From Coprococcus comes ATCC 27758 (GTDB taxonomy: Bacteria; Bacillota; Clostridia; Lachnospirales; Lachnospiraceae), in the NCBI RefSeq assembly GCF_025149785.1, contig NZ_CP102277.1, forward strand, positions 1,116,001 through 1,180,000: DNA of 64,000 nucleotides. Direction: 5' to 3'. The position numbers and the translations under genes were made by a program. Of the stretch, positions 25,152 through 33,571 are shown piece after piece; the first letter of the stretch is position 1; each line of letters begins with the position of its first letter. The notes below the pieces were generated by a model. The model did no database searches. It was not told where the DNA came from and saw only the letters and a program-made list of their open reading frames with translations.

Positions 25152-25715
25152 CTAAATTCCAAATTTGTTTTTCATTGTATTCTTGAAACCGGCTTTGTCA
25201 AGAGTGGAACCAAGAATGATAAAGATCACAGCACTTCCGCCTGACTGGGCAAGGGTTCCTACAATCGAAGGAATCAGTGCACCCCAGGTTCCGAACAGGA
25301 TTACATCTGTGATATAATATCCAATAAAGGAAATTACAGCGGCAACAACAACGCCGACACAGTTGTGTACATTCACGATCTTGTCCTTTTTACATGTGAT
25401 CGGAAGGGAGATCAGCATCTTGATGATGAAGGTTGCAGGTGCATATACCGGGGCAGTCAGGATATCTGCCATGGCACCACCGATTGCACCAGCAAACATG
25501 GCATATGGTGTTGGGAGGAATGCAGCGGCAAGATAGATCAGAGAATCTCCGATGTGTACATATCCGCCATTTACACCAAATGGAATATGGAAAATATAAG
25601 CAGTTGTCACACAGATCAGTGCTGCAAAAAGAGCTGTTGAAGTCAGTCTGGAGACTTTCTGATGAGAAAGTGCATTTGCAGATGGTTCCGGATTGTTAAT
25701 GGTTGTAGATGACAT
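25152..25715 (-). CDS. ECF transporter S component, probably for a vitamin B6 form
   Basis: 187 residues with about six transmembrane segments (LFAALICVTTAYIFHIPFG, HIGDSLIYLAAAFLPTPYA, FAGAIGGAMADILTAPVYA, ATFIIKMLISLPI, GVVVAAVISFIGYYITDVIL, GTLAQSGGSAVIFIILG). S components bind the substrate and join a shared energising module encoded elsewhere. The gene lies 38 nt downstream of a pyridoxamine kinase gene on the same strand, the arrangement seen for pyridoxine-specific S components, so I infer B6 uptake. The specificity is not visible in the sequence itself. Start preceded by GGGAGGTAACTATC. Confidence 0.8.
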   Translation of the reverse strand: MSSTTINNPEPSANALSHQKVSRLTSTALFAALICVTTAYIFHIPFGVNGGYVHIGDSLIYLAAAFLPTPYAMFAGAIGGAMADILTAPVYAPATFIIKMLISLPITCKKDKIVNVHNCVGVVVAAVISFIGYYITDVILFGTWGALIPSIVGTLAQSGGSAVIFIILGSTLDKAGFKNTMKNKFGI

Positions 25716-25753
25716 GATAGTTACCTCCCTGGGTTTTATTTATTTTGTAAATG

Positions 25754-26608
25754 TCAGTCAAGCAGCATAGAAAGATGGGATTCAAAATTGATTCCATCAT
25801 TGCGCGGAATCTGGTCGGCAACGGTGTCAATCAGAGATCTTTCGATAAACCGGCATGCTTTTTCCACGCCTGCAGCTGCACTTTTTCCCTGTACCATCGA
25901 GGCACATACGACAGCGGAGAGCAGGTCACCGGTGCCAGAATAGCTTCCTCCGTGAATTCCAGAGGAAATGACGCTTATCTGGTCGTTCTCGAGAACCAGA
26001 TTGTAATATTTTACGGTATCATCAGAAGGAGCCTGATAAAGAATACCGGTGACGATGATCGTCTGGATCTGCGTTTCTTTCAACGGAGCGGCAATCCGGG
26101 CAATCCGGTCCAGATAATCCGGTTCGTCCTTATACTTGGTAAGCCCTGCAAAATCAGAGTGTGTTAAAAGACACAGCTCGGTAAGATTTGGCGTGATCAC
26201 ATCGGCATGGGATACAAGCTTCTGCATCTGCTGTTGGAGTCTGGGAGTGAAAATGTCATATTTGACACCGGAATCTCCCATGACCGGATCGACAAAGAGC
26301 AGAGTGGAAGGGGTTCTGAACTTCTCACAGAAATTCAGGATTTTTTCCGCCTGATCTGCGCTGCCGAGATATCCGGTACTGATCGCATCCAGGGTAAGAC
26401 CACGTTTTTGCCATTCTTCTGTGTAATGATCGATCTTGTCGGTAAAGTCCGTACAGTAATAGCTGTCGTAGCCGGTCTGATTGGTTAAAACTGCCGTTGG
26501 CAGAGGACAGGCCTGCACACCCATGACGGAAAGAACCGGGATCGCAGCTGTCAGAGAGCATTTACCAAGACCGGACAGATCATTGATAACAGCGACTCGT
26601 TTTATCAT
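25754..26608 (-). CDS. pdxY: Pyridoxamine/pyridoxal kinase
   Basis: 284 residues from the ATG at 26608, placed by GAAAGGAT; 14 extra upstream codons are open but lack a site. It phosphorylates pyridoxal, pyridoxamine or pyridoxine to salvage vitamin B6. Ribokinase-like fold: RVAVINDLSGLGKCSLTAAI, LPTAVLTNQTGYDSYY, LLFVDPVMGDSG, VITPNLTELCLLT, and the anion-hole/catalytic region GGSYSGTGDLLSAVV with the Asp after GTG. It is transcribed with the ECF S component gene and divergently from a MocR-type regulator, forming a salvage unit. Confidence 0.9.
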   Translation of the reverse strand: MIKRVAVINDLSGLGKCSLTAAIPVLSVMGVQACPLPTAVLTNQTGYDSYYCTDFTDKIDHYTEEWQKRGLTLDAISTGYLGSADQAEKILNFCEKFRTPSTLLFVDPVMGDSGVKYDIFTPRLQQQMQKLVSHADVITPNLTELCLLTHSDFAGLTKYKDEPDYLDRIARIAAPLKETQIQTIIVTGILYQAPSDDTVKYYNLVLENDQISVISSGIHGGSYSGTGDLLSAVVCASMVQGKSAAAGVEKACRFIERSLIDTVADQIPRNDGINFESHLSMLLD

Positions 26609-26688
26609 TGAAGTATCCTTTCCGAAATACAAAGTGAAAAATTCTTGCATTTCTTATGTGTTTTATATAGAATAAAATAAAAGTGTCA

Positions 26689-26705
26689 TTTGTAAAATAT
26701 ACAAA
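26689..26705. promoter_or_regulatory. Inverted repeat in the pdxY/regulator divergent promoter region
   Basis: TTTGTA-AAATA-TACAAA, a perfect 6-bp inverted repeat with a 5-nt centre, 26 nt before the regulator start codon and about 80 nt before pdxY. It is a candidate operator for the adjacent MocR-type regulator; the assignment rests on position and symmetry only. Confidence 0.4.
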
Positions 26706-26730
26706 AAGAAATATTTTTTAGAGGTCAGTT

Positions 26731-28056
26731 ATGAGAGTGGAATTACAGAATGAGGAACACTGCCGGTATCTGAGAGTGTATCATTATTACAGGAATCTGA
26801 TTCTATCCGGGCAGATGAAGTCAGAGACAAAGCTTCCATCGATCCGTAAAGGTGCAAGCGAGCTGCAGATGAGCCGGACGACGATGGAGAATGCGTATAT
26901 GCTTCTGGCAGCAGAAGGTTATATTGTGTCCAGACCGCAGAGTGGATATTATGTGACGGATATTGCCGAGAAGCAGGAAGAGGGCAGAAAGATTGCAAGC
27001 CGGCATGTAAGGAAGCAGGAGAATCCGGTTGTCTATGATTTTGCAACATCAAATGTAGATAAAGAGAGTTTCCGGTTTGAATTATGGCGGAGATATATGA
27101 AGAGCGCAATGCGTCAGGATGAGAGACTGCTTTCTTATGGAGAACCGCAGGGGGAACAGGAATTCAGGGAAGTACTGTCTGAATATATTCAGAAGACCAG
27201 AAGTGTGATCTGCAGCCCGGATCAGATCGTGATCGGTGCCGGTATACAGAGTCTTCTGCATATTCTGTGCCCACTGAATCATAAAAAGAGAACCGTATTT
27301 TTCAGGGACAGTGAGTTTGTACAGGGAATGACGGTTTTTGAAGATCATAACTACCGGATTGCAGGAAGTGCGGAAGAAGAGATTGGAATGTATTACGTGT
27401 CACCATCACAGATGACAAGATTTGGTGGGGTGATGCCGATCCAGGAAAGACTGGAACTGGTCGGACGCGCTGAGAAAGAGCATTTTCTGATCATTGAAGA
27501 TGACTATAACAGTGAGTTCAAATATTTTCAGAAACCGGTTCCGTCTCTGCAGGGACTTTCGGGAGGAAGAAATGTCATTTATCTGGGAACATTTTCCAAA
27601 ATGCTGCTTCCGTCTATCAGGATTAGTTATATGATACTGCCGCCGGAACTGATGGAAACTTACGAAAAAAGAAAAAATAATTACAATCAGACTGCATCCA
27701 AGGCCGAGCAGATCGCACTGACACAGTTTATCCGTGACGGACATCTGGCGAGTCAGGTCCGTAAATCCAGGAAGATCCATCTGGCAAAGGCAGAAAAGCT
27801 TGCAGAGAGTATCCACAAGGTATTTGGGGATACAGTAAATGTAAAGATCGGGGAAGCCGGTTTTATGGTTCAAATTATATTTTCAAATGGAACAGATGTT
27901 AAGAAAGTGGCAAAAGCAGCCCGAAAAGAAGGTCTTACATTCCGGGAAGCCGAAGGACATACGCTGTTACTGACCTGCGCAGGTGTAGAGTCGGACAAAT
28001 ACGAAGAAGCTATGCAGATCCTTGCAAAATGCGTTATAATAGATAATATGAAGTGA
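26731..28056 (+). CDS. MocR/PdxR-type regulator (GntR helix-turn-helix fused to aminotransferase domain)
   Basis: 441 residues. The N-terminal GntR winged helix (about residues 12-80: ILSGQMKSETKLPSIRKGAS, LQMSRTTMENAYMLLAAEGY) is joined to a class I aminotransferase-like domain that binds PLP: FATSNVDKESFRFELWRR, SYGEPQGEQEFREVLSEYI, IEDDYNSEFKY and the lysine in LGTFSKMLLPSIRISYMILP. Such proteins sense PLP and control vitamin B6 genes (PdxR) or GABA/taurine genes. Being divergent from the B6 kinase and transporter genes, this one very probably regulates B6 salvage. Confidence 0.9.
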   Translation: MRVELQNEEHCRYLRVYHYYRNLILSGQMKSETKLPSIRKGASELQMSRTTMENAYMLLAAEGYIVSRPQSGYYVTDIAEKQEEGRKIASRHVRKQENPVVYDFATSNVDKESFRFELWRRYMKSAMRQDERLLSYGEPQGEQEFREVLSEYIQKTRSVICSPDQIVIGAGIQSLLHILCPLNHKKRTVFFRDSEFVQGMTVFEDHNYRIAGSAEEEIGMYYVSPSQMTRFGGVMPIQERLELVGRAEKEHFLIIEDDYNSEFKYFQKPVPSLQGLSGGRNVIYLGTFSKMLLPSIRISYMILPPELMETYEKRKNNYNQTASKAEQIALTQFIRDGHLASQVRKSRKIHLAKAEKLAESIHKVFGDTVNVKIGEAGFMVQIIFSNGTDVKKVAKAARKEGLTFREAEGHTLLLTCAGVESDKYEEAMQILAKCVIIDNMK

Positions 28057-28151
28057 CCTCACATTTGTAGCAATGTGGATTTACCTGTATACTAGAATTT
28101 GATAAGAACAAAGGTAACAAGGATTACCGCATACAAAAGGAGATCACTCAT

Positions 28152-28559
28152 ATGAAAAGAATACTAAAAATTGGCATGAATATCCATACCACAAATTACA
28201 CATTATGCGCAATGGAACCAATAATCGGTGAGGCTGACAGTGTATTTGAAACAATCAAGGTAACATCGGATTATAAAAATATCCTGCTGTTTATTGAAAA
28301 TATGAAAATGAAACTTGGGTTGAATGATGAATACGATATTCAGTGTGGATATGAGGCGGGCTGTCTTGGATATTCACTCTATAACTAGCTAACAGCCACA
28401 GGAGTAAAATGTGTGATACTTGCACCAAAAACCATGCTTACACCGCAAAGTGTAAGAATAAAGACAGATATGCGGGATGCGTATATGATCACCCAATGTT
28501 TGTCATATGGTGGTTATCATGCTGTTTATATTCCGACAGGAGAAAGAAAGGGGGAAAGG
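28152..28559 (+). pseudogene. IS110-family transposase remnant, interrupted by an in-frame stop
   Basis: The 5' part (28152-28388) encodes MKRILKIGMNIHTTNYTLCA and ends with GYEAGCLGYSLYN at a TAG (28386-28388). Beyond the stop, in the same frame, the homology continues: ILAPKTMLTPQSV, RIKTDMRDAYMITQC and YGGYHAVYIPT. Together they look like the first 130 residues of an IS110-type DEDD transposase. The catalytic Asp expected in the first motif (usually GIDVH) is Asn here. The rest, including the C-terminal Transposase_20 domain, is missing; the frame runs on without interruption into the AraC regulator. A ribosome binding site (AAAAGGAG) still precedes the ATG. Confidence 0.75.
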
Positions 28560-29402
28560 ATGGAAGGTTCACATGAACTGGTTCTGCCAAATGAGGATCT
28601 TTCTTTTCGAATGTTTTTGTTTGAAGGGAAAGATGGAAATTATGTCAGGGAAAAGCACTGGCACCGGTCAATCGAGATGTTTGTTGTGCTGGAAGGCAAA
28701 CTGGATTTTTATATCAATGAAGAAGACATCCATCTGGATAAGAAAACCTTTGTGATCGTTAATTCCAATGAACTGCATTCGATTTCGGCGTCACTTCCGA
28801 ATAAGACCATTGTACTTCAGATGCCGCTTCAGACATTTGAACGGTATTATACGGATGAGCAGTTTATCTGTTTTACCCACAGGGAAAGAGTACAAGATGA
28901 GCAGCTAGTAGAATTGGTGGAGAAGATGTATGCGACATATCAGGAAAAAGAGATAGGATATGAGCTGCAAGTACAGAGTTATTTTTACAGATTGCTATAT
29001 CTAATGGTGACGAAGTATCGGAAGATGAATGTCAGTGAAGAAATTGTGCGTGAACATAGGAACAGGAACCGGCTTTCTTCTATTACCGGTTACATAAAAG
29101 AAAATTTCAAAGAAGATCTTTCACTTGAAGGAGTGGCGCAGAGTTTCGGTTATTCACCCACGTATTTGTCTCGGATGTTTCGGAAATATGCGAAGATCAA
29201 TTATAAAGAATATGTACAGGGCATTCGTCTGGAATATGCATACCGGGAGCTTACCGGAAGTGATGCATTGGTAGAAGAGATCGCAGAGCATAATGGATTT
29301 GCAGATGGAAGGGCATTTGCAAAAGCATTTCAGAAAAAATACGGAGTAAGACCCAGTGAGTTTCGTCGGAGACAGAAATCAGAGGATCAGAAAATGAGTT
29401 AG
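28560..29402 (+). CDS. AraC family transcriptional regulator (cupin sensor)
   Basis: 280 residues from the ATG at 28560, chosen because GGGGGAAAGG precedes it and because the sequence upstream in the same frame is transposase-derived. A cupin-type sugar-binding domain (residues 15-95: HWHRSIEMFVVLEGKLDFYI, IVNSNELHSISASLPNK) is followed by two AraC helix-turn-helix motifs at the C-terminus (DLSLEGVAQSFGYSPTYLSR, and IAEHNGFADGRAFAKAFQKK ahead of YGVRPSEFRR). It is the likely regulator of the sugar genes directly downstream. A longer product starting inside the IS110 remnant is possible but not favoured. Confidence 0.88.
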   Translation: MEGSHELVLPNEDLSFRMFLFEGKDGNYVREKHWHRSIEMFVVLEGKLDFYINEEDIHLDKKTFVIVNSNELHSISASLPNKTIVLQMPLQTFERYYTDEQFICFTHRERVQDEQLVELVEKMYATYQEKEIGYELQVQSYFYRLLYLMVTKYRKMNVSEEIVREHRNRNRLSSITGYIKENFKEDLSLEGVAQSFGYSPTYLSRMFRKYAKINYKEYVQGIRLEYAYRELTGSDALVEEIAEHNGFADGRAFAKAFQKKYGVRPSEFRRRQKSEDQKMS

Positions 29403-29408
29403 AAAAAG

Positions 29409-29437
29409 TTGACAAAGACAAGAAAGTGCAGTTAACA
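29409..29437 (+). promoter_or_regulatory. Candidate promoter of the sugar operon
   Basis: TTGACA (29409-29414), 17 nt, then TTAACA (29432-29437), a poor -10, as expected for an activator-dependent promoter. It lies immediately after the AraC gene. Confidence 0.35.
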
Positions 29438-29477
29438 GGCTAAGTATTCGGTAGCAGGTACTGAACACGCCTGTTAA
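29432..29477 (+). other. Leader stem-loop ahead of the DUF4867 gene
   Basis: TTAACAGGC (29432-29440) pairs perfectly with GCCTGTTAA (29469-29477). A weak AGTA/TACT stem lies inside the 28-nt loop. No T-run follows; the ribosome binding site starts about 15 nt later. It could be an operator for the AraC protein or an RNA element. Confidence 0.45.
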
Positions 29478-29504
29478 AATAAAAAGAAAGAAGGAAGAAA
29501 CACA

Positions 29505-30125
29505 ATGAAAATCAAAAATGTAACAGATCCAGAATTCAGACGTTATGGACGTATCGTTGATGGCTATGATTTTACAGAAATGATCAAGGTAATGAAGCAG
29601 ACACCACTTCCGGAGGAGGTTATTTATGTGCCATCGGATAACAAACTGGAGAAGACAGAACCTGTAATTGATCTGAAGATGAGAATTTTTGGAGAACTTC
29701 CAATACAGATCGGATATTGTAATGGTCATAACAGCAAGCTGAATGCGTTGGAATATCACAGAAGTTCAGAAGTGAATGTTGCAGTTACAGATATCATTTT
29801 ACTTCTTGGATCAGAGCAGGATATTGCATCTGATTTTACCTATGAGACATCAAAGGTAGAGGCTTTTCTTGTTCCGGCAGGAACAGGAATTGAAATTTAT
29901 GGAACAACCCTTCACTATGCACCATGTGGAGTGGATGGAAATGGATTCAAAGCAATCGTTGTTCTTCCACAGGGAACAAACACAGATCTGATGACCTGTC
30001 ATACAAAATCTTATGATGACAAGCTTCTGACAGCAAAAAATAAATGGCTTATTGCTCACGAAGAAGCAGGTATTGAAGGTGCGGTATGTGGTCTTAAAGG
30101 AGAGAACATCGATCTTGCAAAATAA
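29505..30125 (+). CDS. DUF4867 family protein
   Basis: 206 residues, cytosolic. Motifs seen include YGRIVDGYDFTEMIKVMKQT, IGYCNGHNSKLNALEYHRSS, DIILLLGSEQDIASDFTYET and a cupin-like AFLVPAGTGIEIYGTTLHYA. The NGH...EYHRSSE stretch offers His and Glu ligands typical of a metal-binding cupin. The family is known from carbohydrate gene clusters of gut Clostridia without an assigned activity; a sugar-epimerase or mutarotase-like role is only an inference. It is transcribed with the isomerase gene that starts 34 nt downstream. Confidence 0.8.
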   Translation: MKIKNVTDPEFRRYGRIVDGYDFTEMIKVMKQTPLPEEVIYVPSDNKLEKTEPVIDLKMRIFGELPIQIGYCNGHNSKLNALEYHRSSEVNVAVTDIILLLGSEQDIASDFTYETSKVEAFLVPAGTGIEIYGTTLHYAPCGVDGNGFKAIVVLPQGTNTDLMTCHTKSYDDKLLTAKNKWLIAHEEAGIEGAVCGLKGENIDLAK

Positions 30126-30159
30126 GCGGACGAAAGTCCTTGTTTAGGAGGAAAAGATC

Positions 30160-31644
30160 ATGAATAACATGCCAGAAGTTAAAATCGGAGTTGTTGCAGT
30201 AAGCCGTGACTGCTTCCCGGAAAGCCTTTCTGTATCAAGAAGAGAAGCACTTATGAAAGCTTACAAAGAAAAATACGGAGAAGAACATATTTACGAATGT
30301 CCGATCTGTATCGTAGAAAGTGAGATCCATATGGTACAGGCTCTGGAAGATATCAAGAAAGCCGGATGTAATGCACTGGTTGTATATCTTGGAAACTTCG
30401 GACCGGAAATCTCAGAGACTCTGCTTGCAAAACACTTTGATGGACCAAAGATGTTCGTTGCAGCAGCAGAAGAAAGCGGCAATAACCTGATCCAGGGACG
30501 TGGAGATGCATATTGCGGTATGTTAAATGCAAGCTACAACTTAAAGCTTCGTAATATTAAAGCATATATTCCGGAATATCCGGTTGGAACAGCAGAAGAA
30601 TGCGCAGATATGATCCATGAATTTGAACCGATCGCAAGAGCAGTCATCGGACTTAACAATTTGAAGATTATCAGCTTTGGACCAAGACCGCTGAATTTCC
30701 TTGCATGTAATGCACCGATCAAACAACTTTACAATATCGGCGTAGAGATTGAAGAAAACTCAGAACTTGACCTGTTTGAAGCATTTAACAAACATGCCGG
30801 AGATGAAAGAATTCCGGCAATTGTAAAAGAGATGGAAGAAGAACTTGGAGCCGGTAACAAGAAACCGGAAATCCTTTCAAAACTTGCTCAGTATGAACTG
30901 ACACTTAAAGACTGGGTAGAAGAACACAGAGGATACCGCAAATATGTTGCAATCGCCGGAAAATGCTGGCCTGCATTCCAGACACAGTTCGGATTTGTAC
31001 CATGCTATGTCAACAGCCGTCTGACAGCACAGGGAATTCCGGTATCCTGCGAAGTGGATATCTATGGAGCACTTAGCGAATTCATCGGAACAGTTGTAAG
31101 TGAAGACACTGTAACACTCCTTGATATTAACAACTCTGTACCGGCCGACCTTTATGAAGAAGACATTAAGGGCAAATTCGATTACACACTGAAAGATACA
31201 TTCATGGGATTCCACTGTGGAAATACTGCATCATCCAAACTTTCATTCTGCGAGATGAAATACCAGATGATCATGGCAAGATCTCTTCCGATTGAAGTAA
31301 CACAGGGAACACTTGAAGGAGACATCAAACCTGGAGATATCACATTCTTCCGTCTGCAGAGCACATCAGACAATGTACTGAGAGCTTACATTGCACACGG
31401 TGAAGTCCTTCCGGTAGCAACACGTTCCTTCGGAGCAATCGGAATCTTCGCAATTCCGGAAATGGGCAGATTCTATCGTCATGTACTGATCGAAAAGAAC
31501 TTCCCACATCACGGAGCCGTAGCATTCGGACATTACGGAAAAGCACTTTACGAAGTATTCAAATACATCGGAGTACCGGTAGACGAAATCGGCTATAACC
31601 AGCCAAAAGGTGTACGTTACCCAACAGAAAATCCTTGGGGCTAA
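30160..31644 (+). CDS. L-fucose/L-arabinose isomerase family protein
   Basis: 494 residues. The fold of the fucose/arabinose isomerases is indicated by IGVVAVSRDCFPESLSVSRR, VYLGNFGPEISETLLAKHFD, LIQGRGDAYCGMLNASYNLK, ISFGPRPLNFLAC, the metal-binding FMGFHCGNTASSK region with Glu and His ligands, and the C-terminal NFPHHGAVAFGHYGKALYEV. These enzymes convert an aldose to a ketose using Mn2+. With a xylulokinase-like gene downstream, the product may be a ketopentose or related ketose, but the substrate is not decided by sequence. Unlike classical FucI (about 590 residues) it is short. Confidence 0.85.
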   Translation: MNNMPEVKIGVVAVSRDCFPESLSVSRREALMKAYKEKYGEEHIYECPICIVESEIHMVQALEDIKKAGCNALVVYLGNFGPEISETLLAKHFDGPKMFVAAAEESGNNLIQGRGDAYCGMLNASYNLKLRNIKAYIPEYPVGTAEECADMIHEFEPIARAVIGLNNLKIISFGPRPLNFLACNAPIKQLYNIGVEIEENSELDLFEAFNKHAGDERIPAIVKEMEEELGAGNKKPEILSKLAQYELTLKDWVEEHRGYRKYVAIAGKCWPAFQTQFGFVPCYVNSRLTAQGIPVSCEVDIYGALSEFIGTVVSEDTVTLLDINNSVPADLYEEDIKGKFDYTLKDTFMGFHCGNTASSKLSFCEMKYQMIMARSLPIEVTQGTLEGDIKPGDITFFRLQSTSDNVLRAYIAHGEVLPVATRSFGAIGIFAIPEMGRFYRHVLIEKNFPHHGAVAFGHYGKALYEVFKYIGVPVDEIGYNQPKGVRYPTENPWG

Positions 31645-31666
31645 TTAAAACTATACACAATCATGT

Positions 31667-31697
31667 AAGGGGCGGCTGAATGAACCCGCCCCTTTAT
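31667..31697 (+). terminator. Intrinsic terminator after the isomerase gene
   Basis: AAGGGGCGG (31667-31675) pairs with CCGCCCCTT (31686-31694) across a 10-nt loop, with TTTATAG following. It separates the isomerase gene from the kinase gene, so the kinase may need read-through or its own promoter. Confidence 0.75.
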
Positions 31698-31761
31698 AGT
31701 ACAAAGAAACACGAATTAAAAACAGGATTTATGTTTCAAGCAGGCGGTTCAATGTCTTGAG

Positions 31762-31922
31762 GACCAGATTATAGAAAATAAATATGGCAGATTCCATTTG
31801 AGGCAATGAAGATGAGACTCAGAAATTGTGGAAGCCATTGCTGACACAATTTCCGCCCTAAGAGGCTCATCGGAATGCTTTGCCGATTGGAAGATGCAAT
31901 ATTTATTTTCTATAATCTGGTC
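31762..31922 (+). repeat. FB1 foldback element, copy E
   Basis: 161 nt. The outer arms 31762-31785 and 31899-31922 are perfect 24-nt inverted repeats; pairing continues inward with mismatches. Core in plus orientation: ATGAAGATGAGACTC, hairpin GAAATTGTG/CACAATTTC (31822-31830 and 31845-31853, loop GAAGCCATTGCTGA), GGCTCATCGGAATG. The first stem pair is G-C where copies A, C and D have A-T, a compensated change. AAAA/TTTT lie 12 nt from ATTC and from the variant GAAG. The element sits inside the isomerase-kinase gap. Confidence 0.9.
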
Positions 31923-31976
31923 ACAATCCCTCGAATCCGTCAGGTTGATATAAAAACCCTAACAAGGAGGAACATT

Positions 31977-33446
31977 ATGCTCTATATAGGCGTAGACCTT
32001 GGAACATCCGCAGTAAAACTTCTGTTAATGGATGAAAAAGGCGACATCAAAAAAATTGTTTCAAAAGAATACCCATTATACTTCCCACATCCGGGCTGGT
32101 CAGAACAGCATCCGGAAGACTGGTTTACCCAGTCCGTAGAAGGCATCAAAGAACTGACTTCTGAGTGTGATAAGAGCCAGGTTGCAGGAATCGGCTTTGG
32201 TGGACAGATGCACGGACTGGTCGTTCTGGATAAAGACGACCAGGTCATCCGCCCGGCAATTCTCTGGAACGATGGACGTACCACAGAAGAGACGGATTAT
32301 CTGAATAACGAGATCGGAAAAGAAACGCTTTCTAAATACACAGCAAACATTGCATTTACTGGATTTACCGCACCGAAGATCCTGTGGGTAAAGAAAAATG
32401 AGCCGGAGAATTTTGCAAAGATCACAAAAATCATGCTTCCAAAAGATTATCTGGCATACTGCCTGTCAGGAAGCTTCTGCTCTGATTATTCGGATGCATC
32501 CGGCATGCTTCTGATGGATGTAGAACACAAATGCTGGTCCAAAGAAATGATGGACATCTGCGGCGTAACAGAAGAACAGCTTCCGAAGCTTTATGAAAGT
32601 TACGAAGTCGTAGGAAGTCTGAAGCCGGAAGTAGCAGCAGAACTCGGACTTTCTGAAAATGTAAAAATTATTGCAGGAGCAGGCGATAATGCAGCTGCAG
32701 CTGTCGGAACAGGAACAGTTGGTGACGGAAGATGTAACATTTCCCTTGGAACATCCGGAACCATCTTTATTTCCAGTGCAAACTTCGGCGTAGATAAGAA
32801 CAATGCTCTGCATTCTTTTGCACATGCAGACGGTCATTATCATCTGATGGGATGCATGTTAAGTGCTGCATCCTGCAATAAATGGTGGGCAGAAGAGATT
32901 CTTCACACGGATGATTTTGCAGCAGAGCAGAAGGATATTACAAAGCTAGGTGAGAACCATGTGTTCTATCTTCCATATCTGATGGGAGAGCGTTCACCGC
33001 ACAATGATCCATATGCAAGAGCTACCTTTACCGGTATGACGATGGATACCACAAGAGCAGATATGATGCAGGCAGTACTGGAAGGAGTTGTATTTGCACT
33101 CCGTGATTCCCTTGAAGTTGCAAAAAGCCTTGGAATCAAGATTGAACGTACCAAGATCTGCGGTGGTGGAGCAAAGAGTCCTCTTTGGAGAAAGATGATC
33201 GCCAATATCATGAACCTGAAAGTGGATATCATCGAGAGCGAAGAAGGACCGGCACTTGGAGGTGCAATCCTTGCAGCAGTCGGATGCGGCGAATACGAAA
33301 GTGTAGAAGCAGCAGCTGACAAGCTGGTTAAGATTGTAGATACCGTAGAACCGGAAGCAGAACTGGTTGAAAAATACGAAAAGAGATACCAGGAGTTCCG
33401 TCAGATTTATCCGGCACTCAAACCGGTATTTCCGCATATTCAGTAA
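31977..33446 (+). CDS. xylB: Xylulokinase-like FGGY carbohydrate kinase
   Basis: 489 residues from the ATG at 31977, set by AAGGAGGAAC; the open frame upstream is FB1 arm sequence. It phosphorylates a ketose, most likely D-xylulose, with ATP. Visible: YIGVDLGTSAVKLLLMDEKG (phosphate 1), YPHP-like FPHPGWSEQHPEDW, GFGGQMHGLVVLD, ILWNDGRT, GAGDNAAAAVGTGTVGDG with the catalytic Asp, ISLGTSGTIF, and the C-terminal ICGGGAKSPLWRKMIANI with EGPALGGAILAAVG. Together with the isomerase it feeds pentoses toward the pentose phosphate pathway; no transporter is encoded here. Confidence 0.9.
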   Translation: MLYIGVDLGTSAVKLLLMDEKGDIKKIVSKEYPLYFPHPGWSEQHPEDWFTQSVEGIKELTSECDKSQVAGIGFGGQMHGLVVLDKDDQVIRPAILWNDGRTTEETDYLNNEIGKETLSKYTANIAFTGFTAPKILWVKKNEPENFAKITKIMLPKDYLAYCLSGSFCSDYSDASGMLLMDVEHKCWSKEMMDICGVTEEQLPKLYESYEVVGSLKPEVAAELGLSENVKIIAGAGDNAAAAVGTGTVGDGRCNISLGTSGTIFISSANFGVDKNNALHSFAHADGHYHLMGCMLSAASCNKWWAEEILHTDDFAAEQKDITKLGENHVFYLPYLMGERSPHNDPYARATFTGMTMDTTRADMMQAVLEGVVFALRDSLEVAKSLGIKIERTKICGGGAKSPLWRKMIANIMNLKVDIIESEEGPALGGAILAAVGCGEYESVEAAADKLVKIVDTVEPEAELVEKYEKRYQEFRQIYPALKPVFPHIQ

Positions 33447-33504
33447 TTGAATATAAGATTTTTATGGCGTCAGTCACATTGAATCTTCTTCTTTGCAGTC
33501 CCCG

Positions 33505-33533
33505 TTGACAGTGAAAGTTAAAACCCGTATAAT
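33505..33533 (+). promoter_or_regulatory. Consensus sigma-A promoter
   Basis: TTGACA (33505-33510), exactly 17 nt, TATAAT (33528-33533). It is an unusually perfect housekeeping promoter and lies 38 nt before the small anchored protein gene that precedes ispG and polC. Confidence 0.85.
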
Positions 33534-33571
33534 GAATTATAAGATTGACATGATGTGGAGGGCTTGATTCT

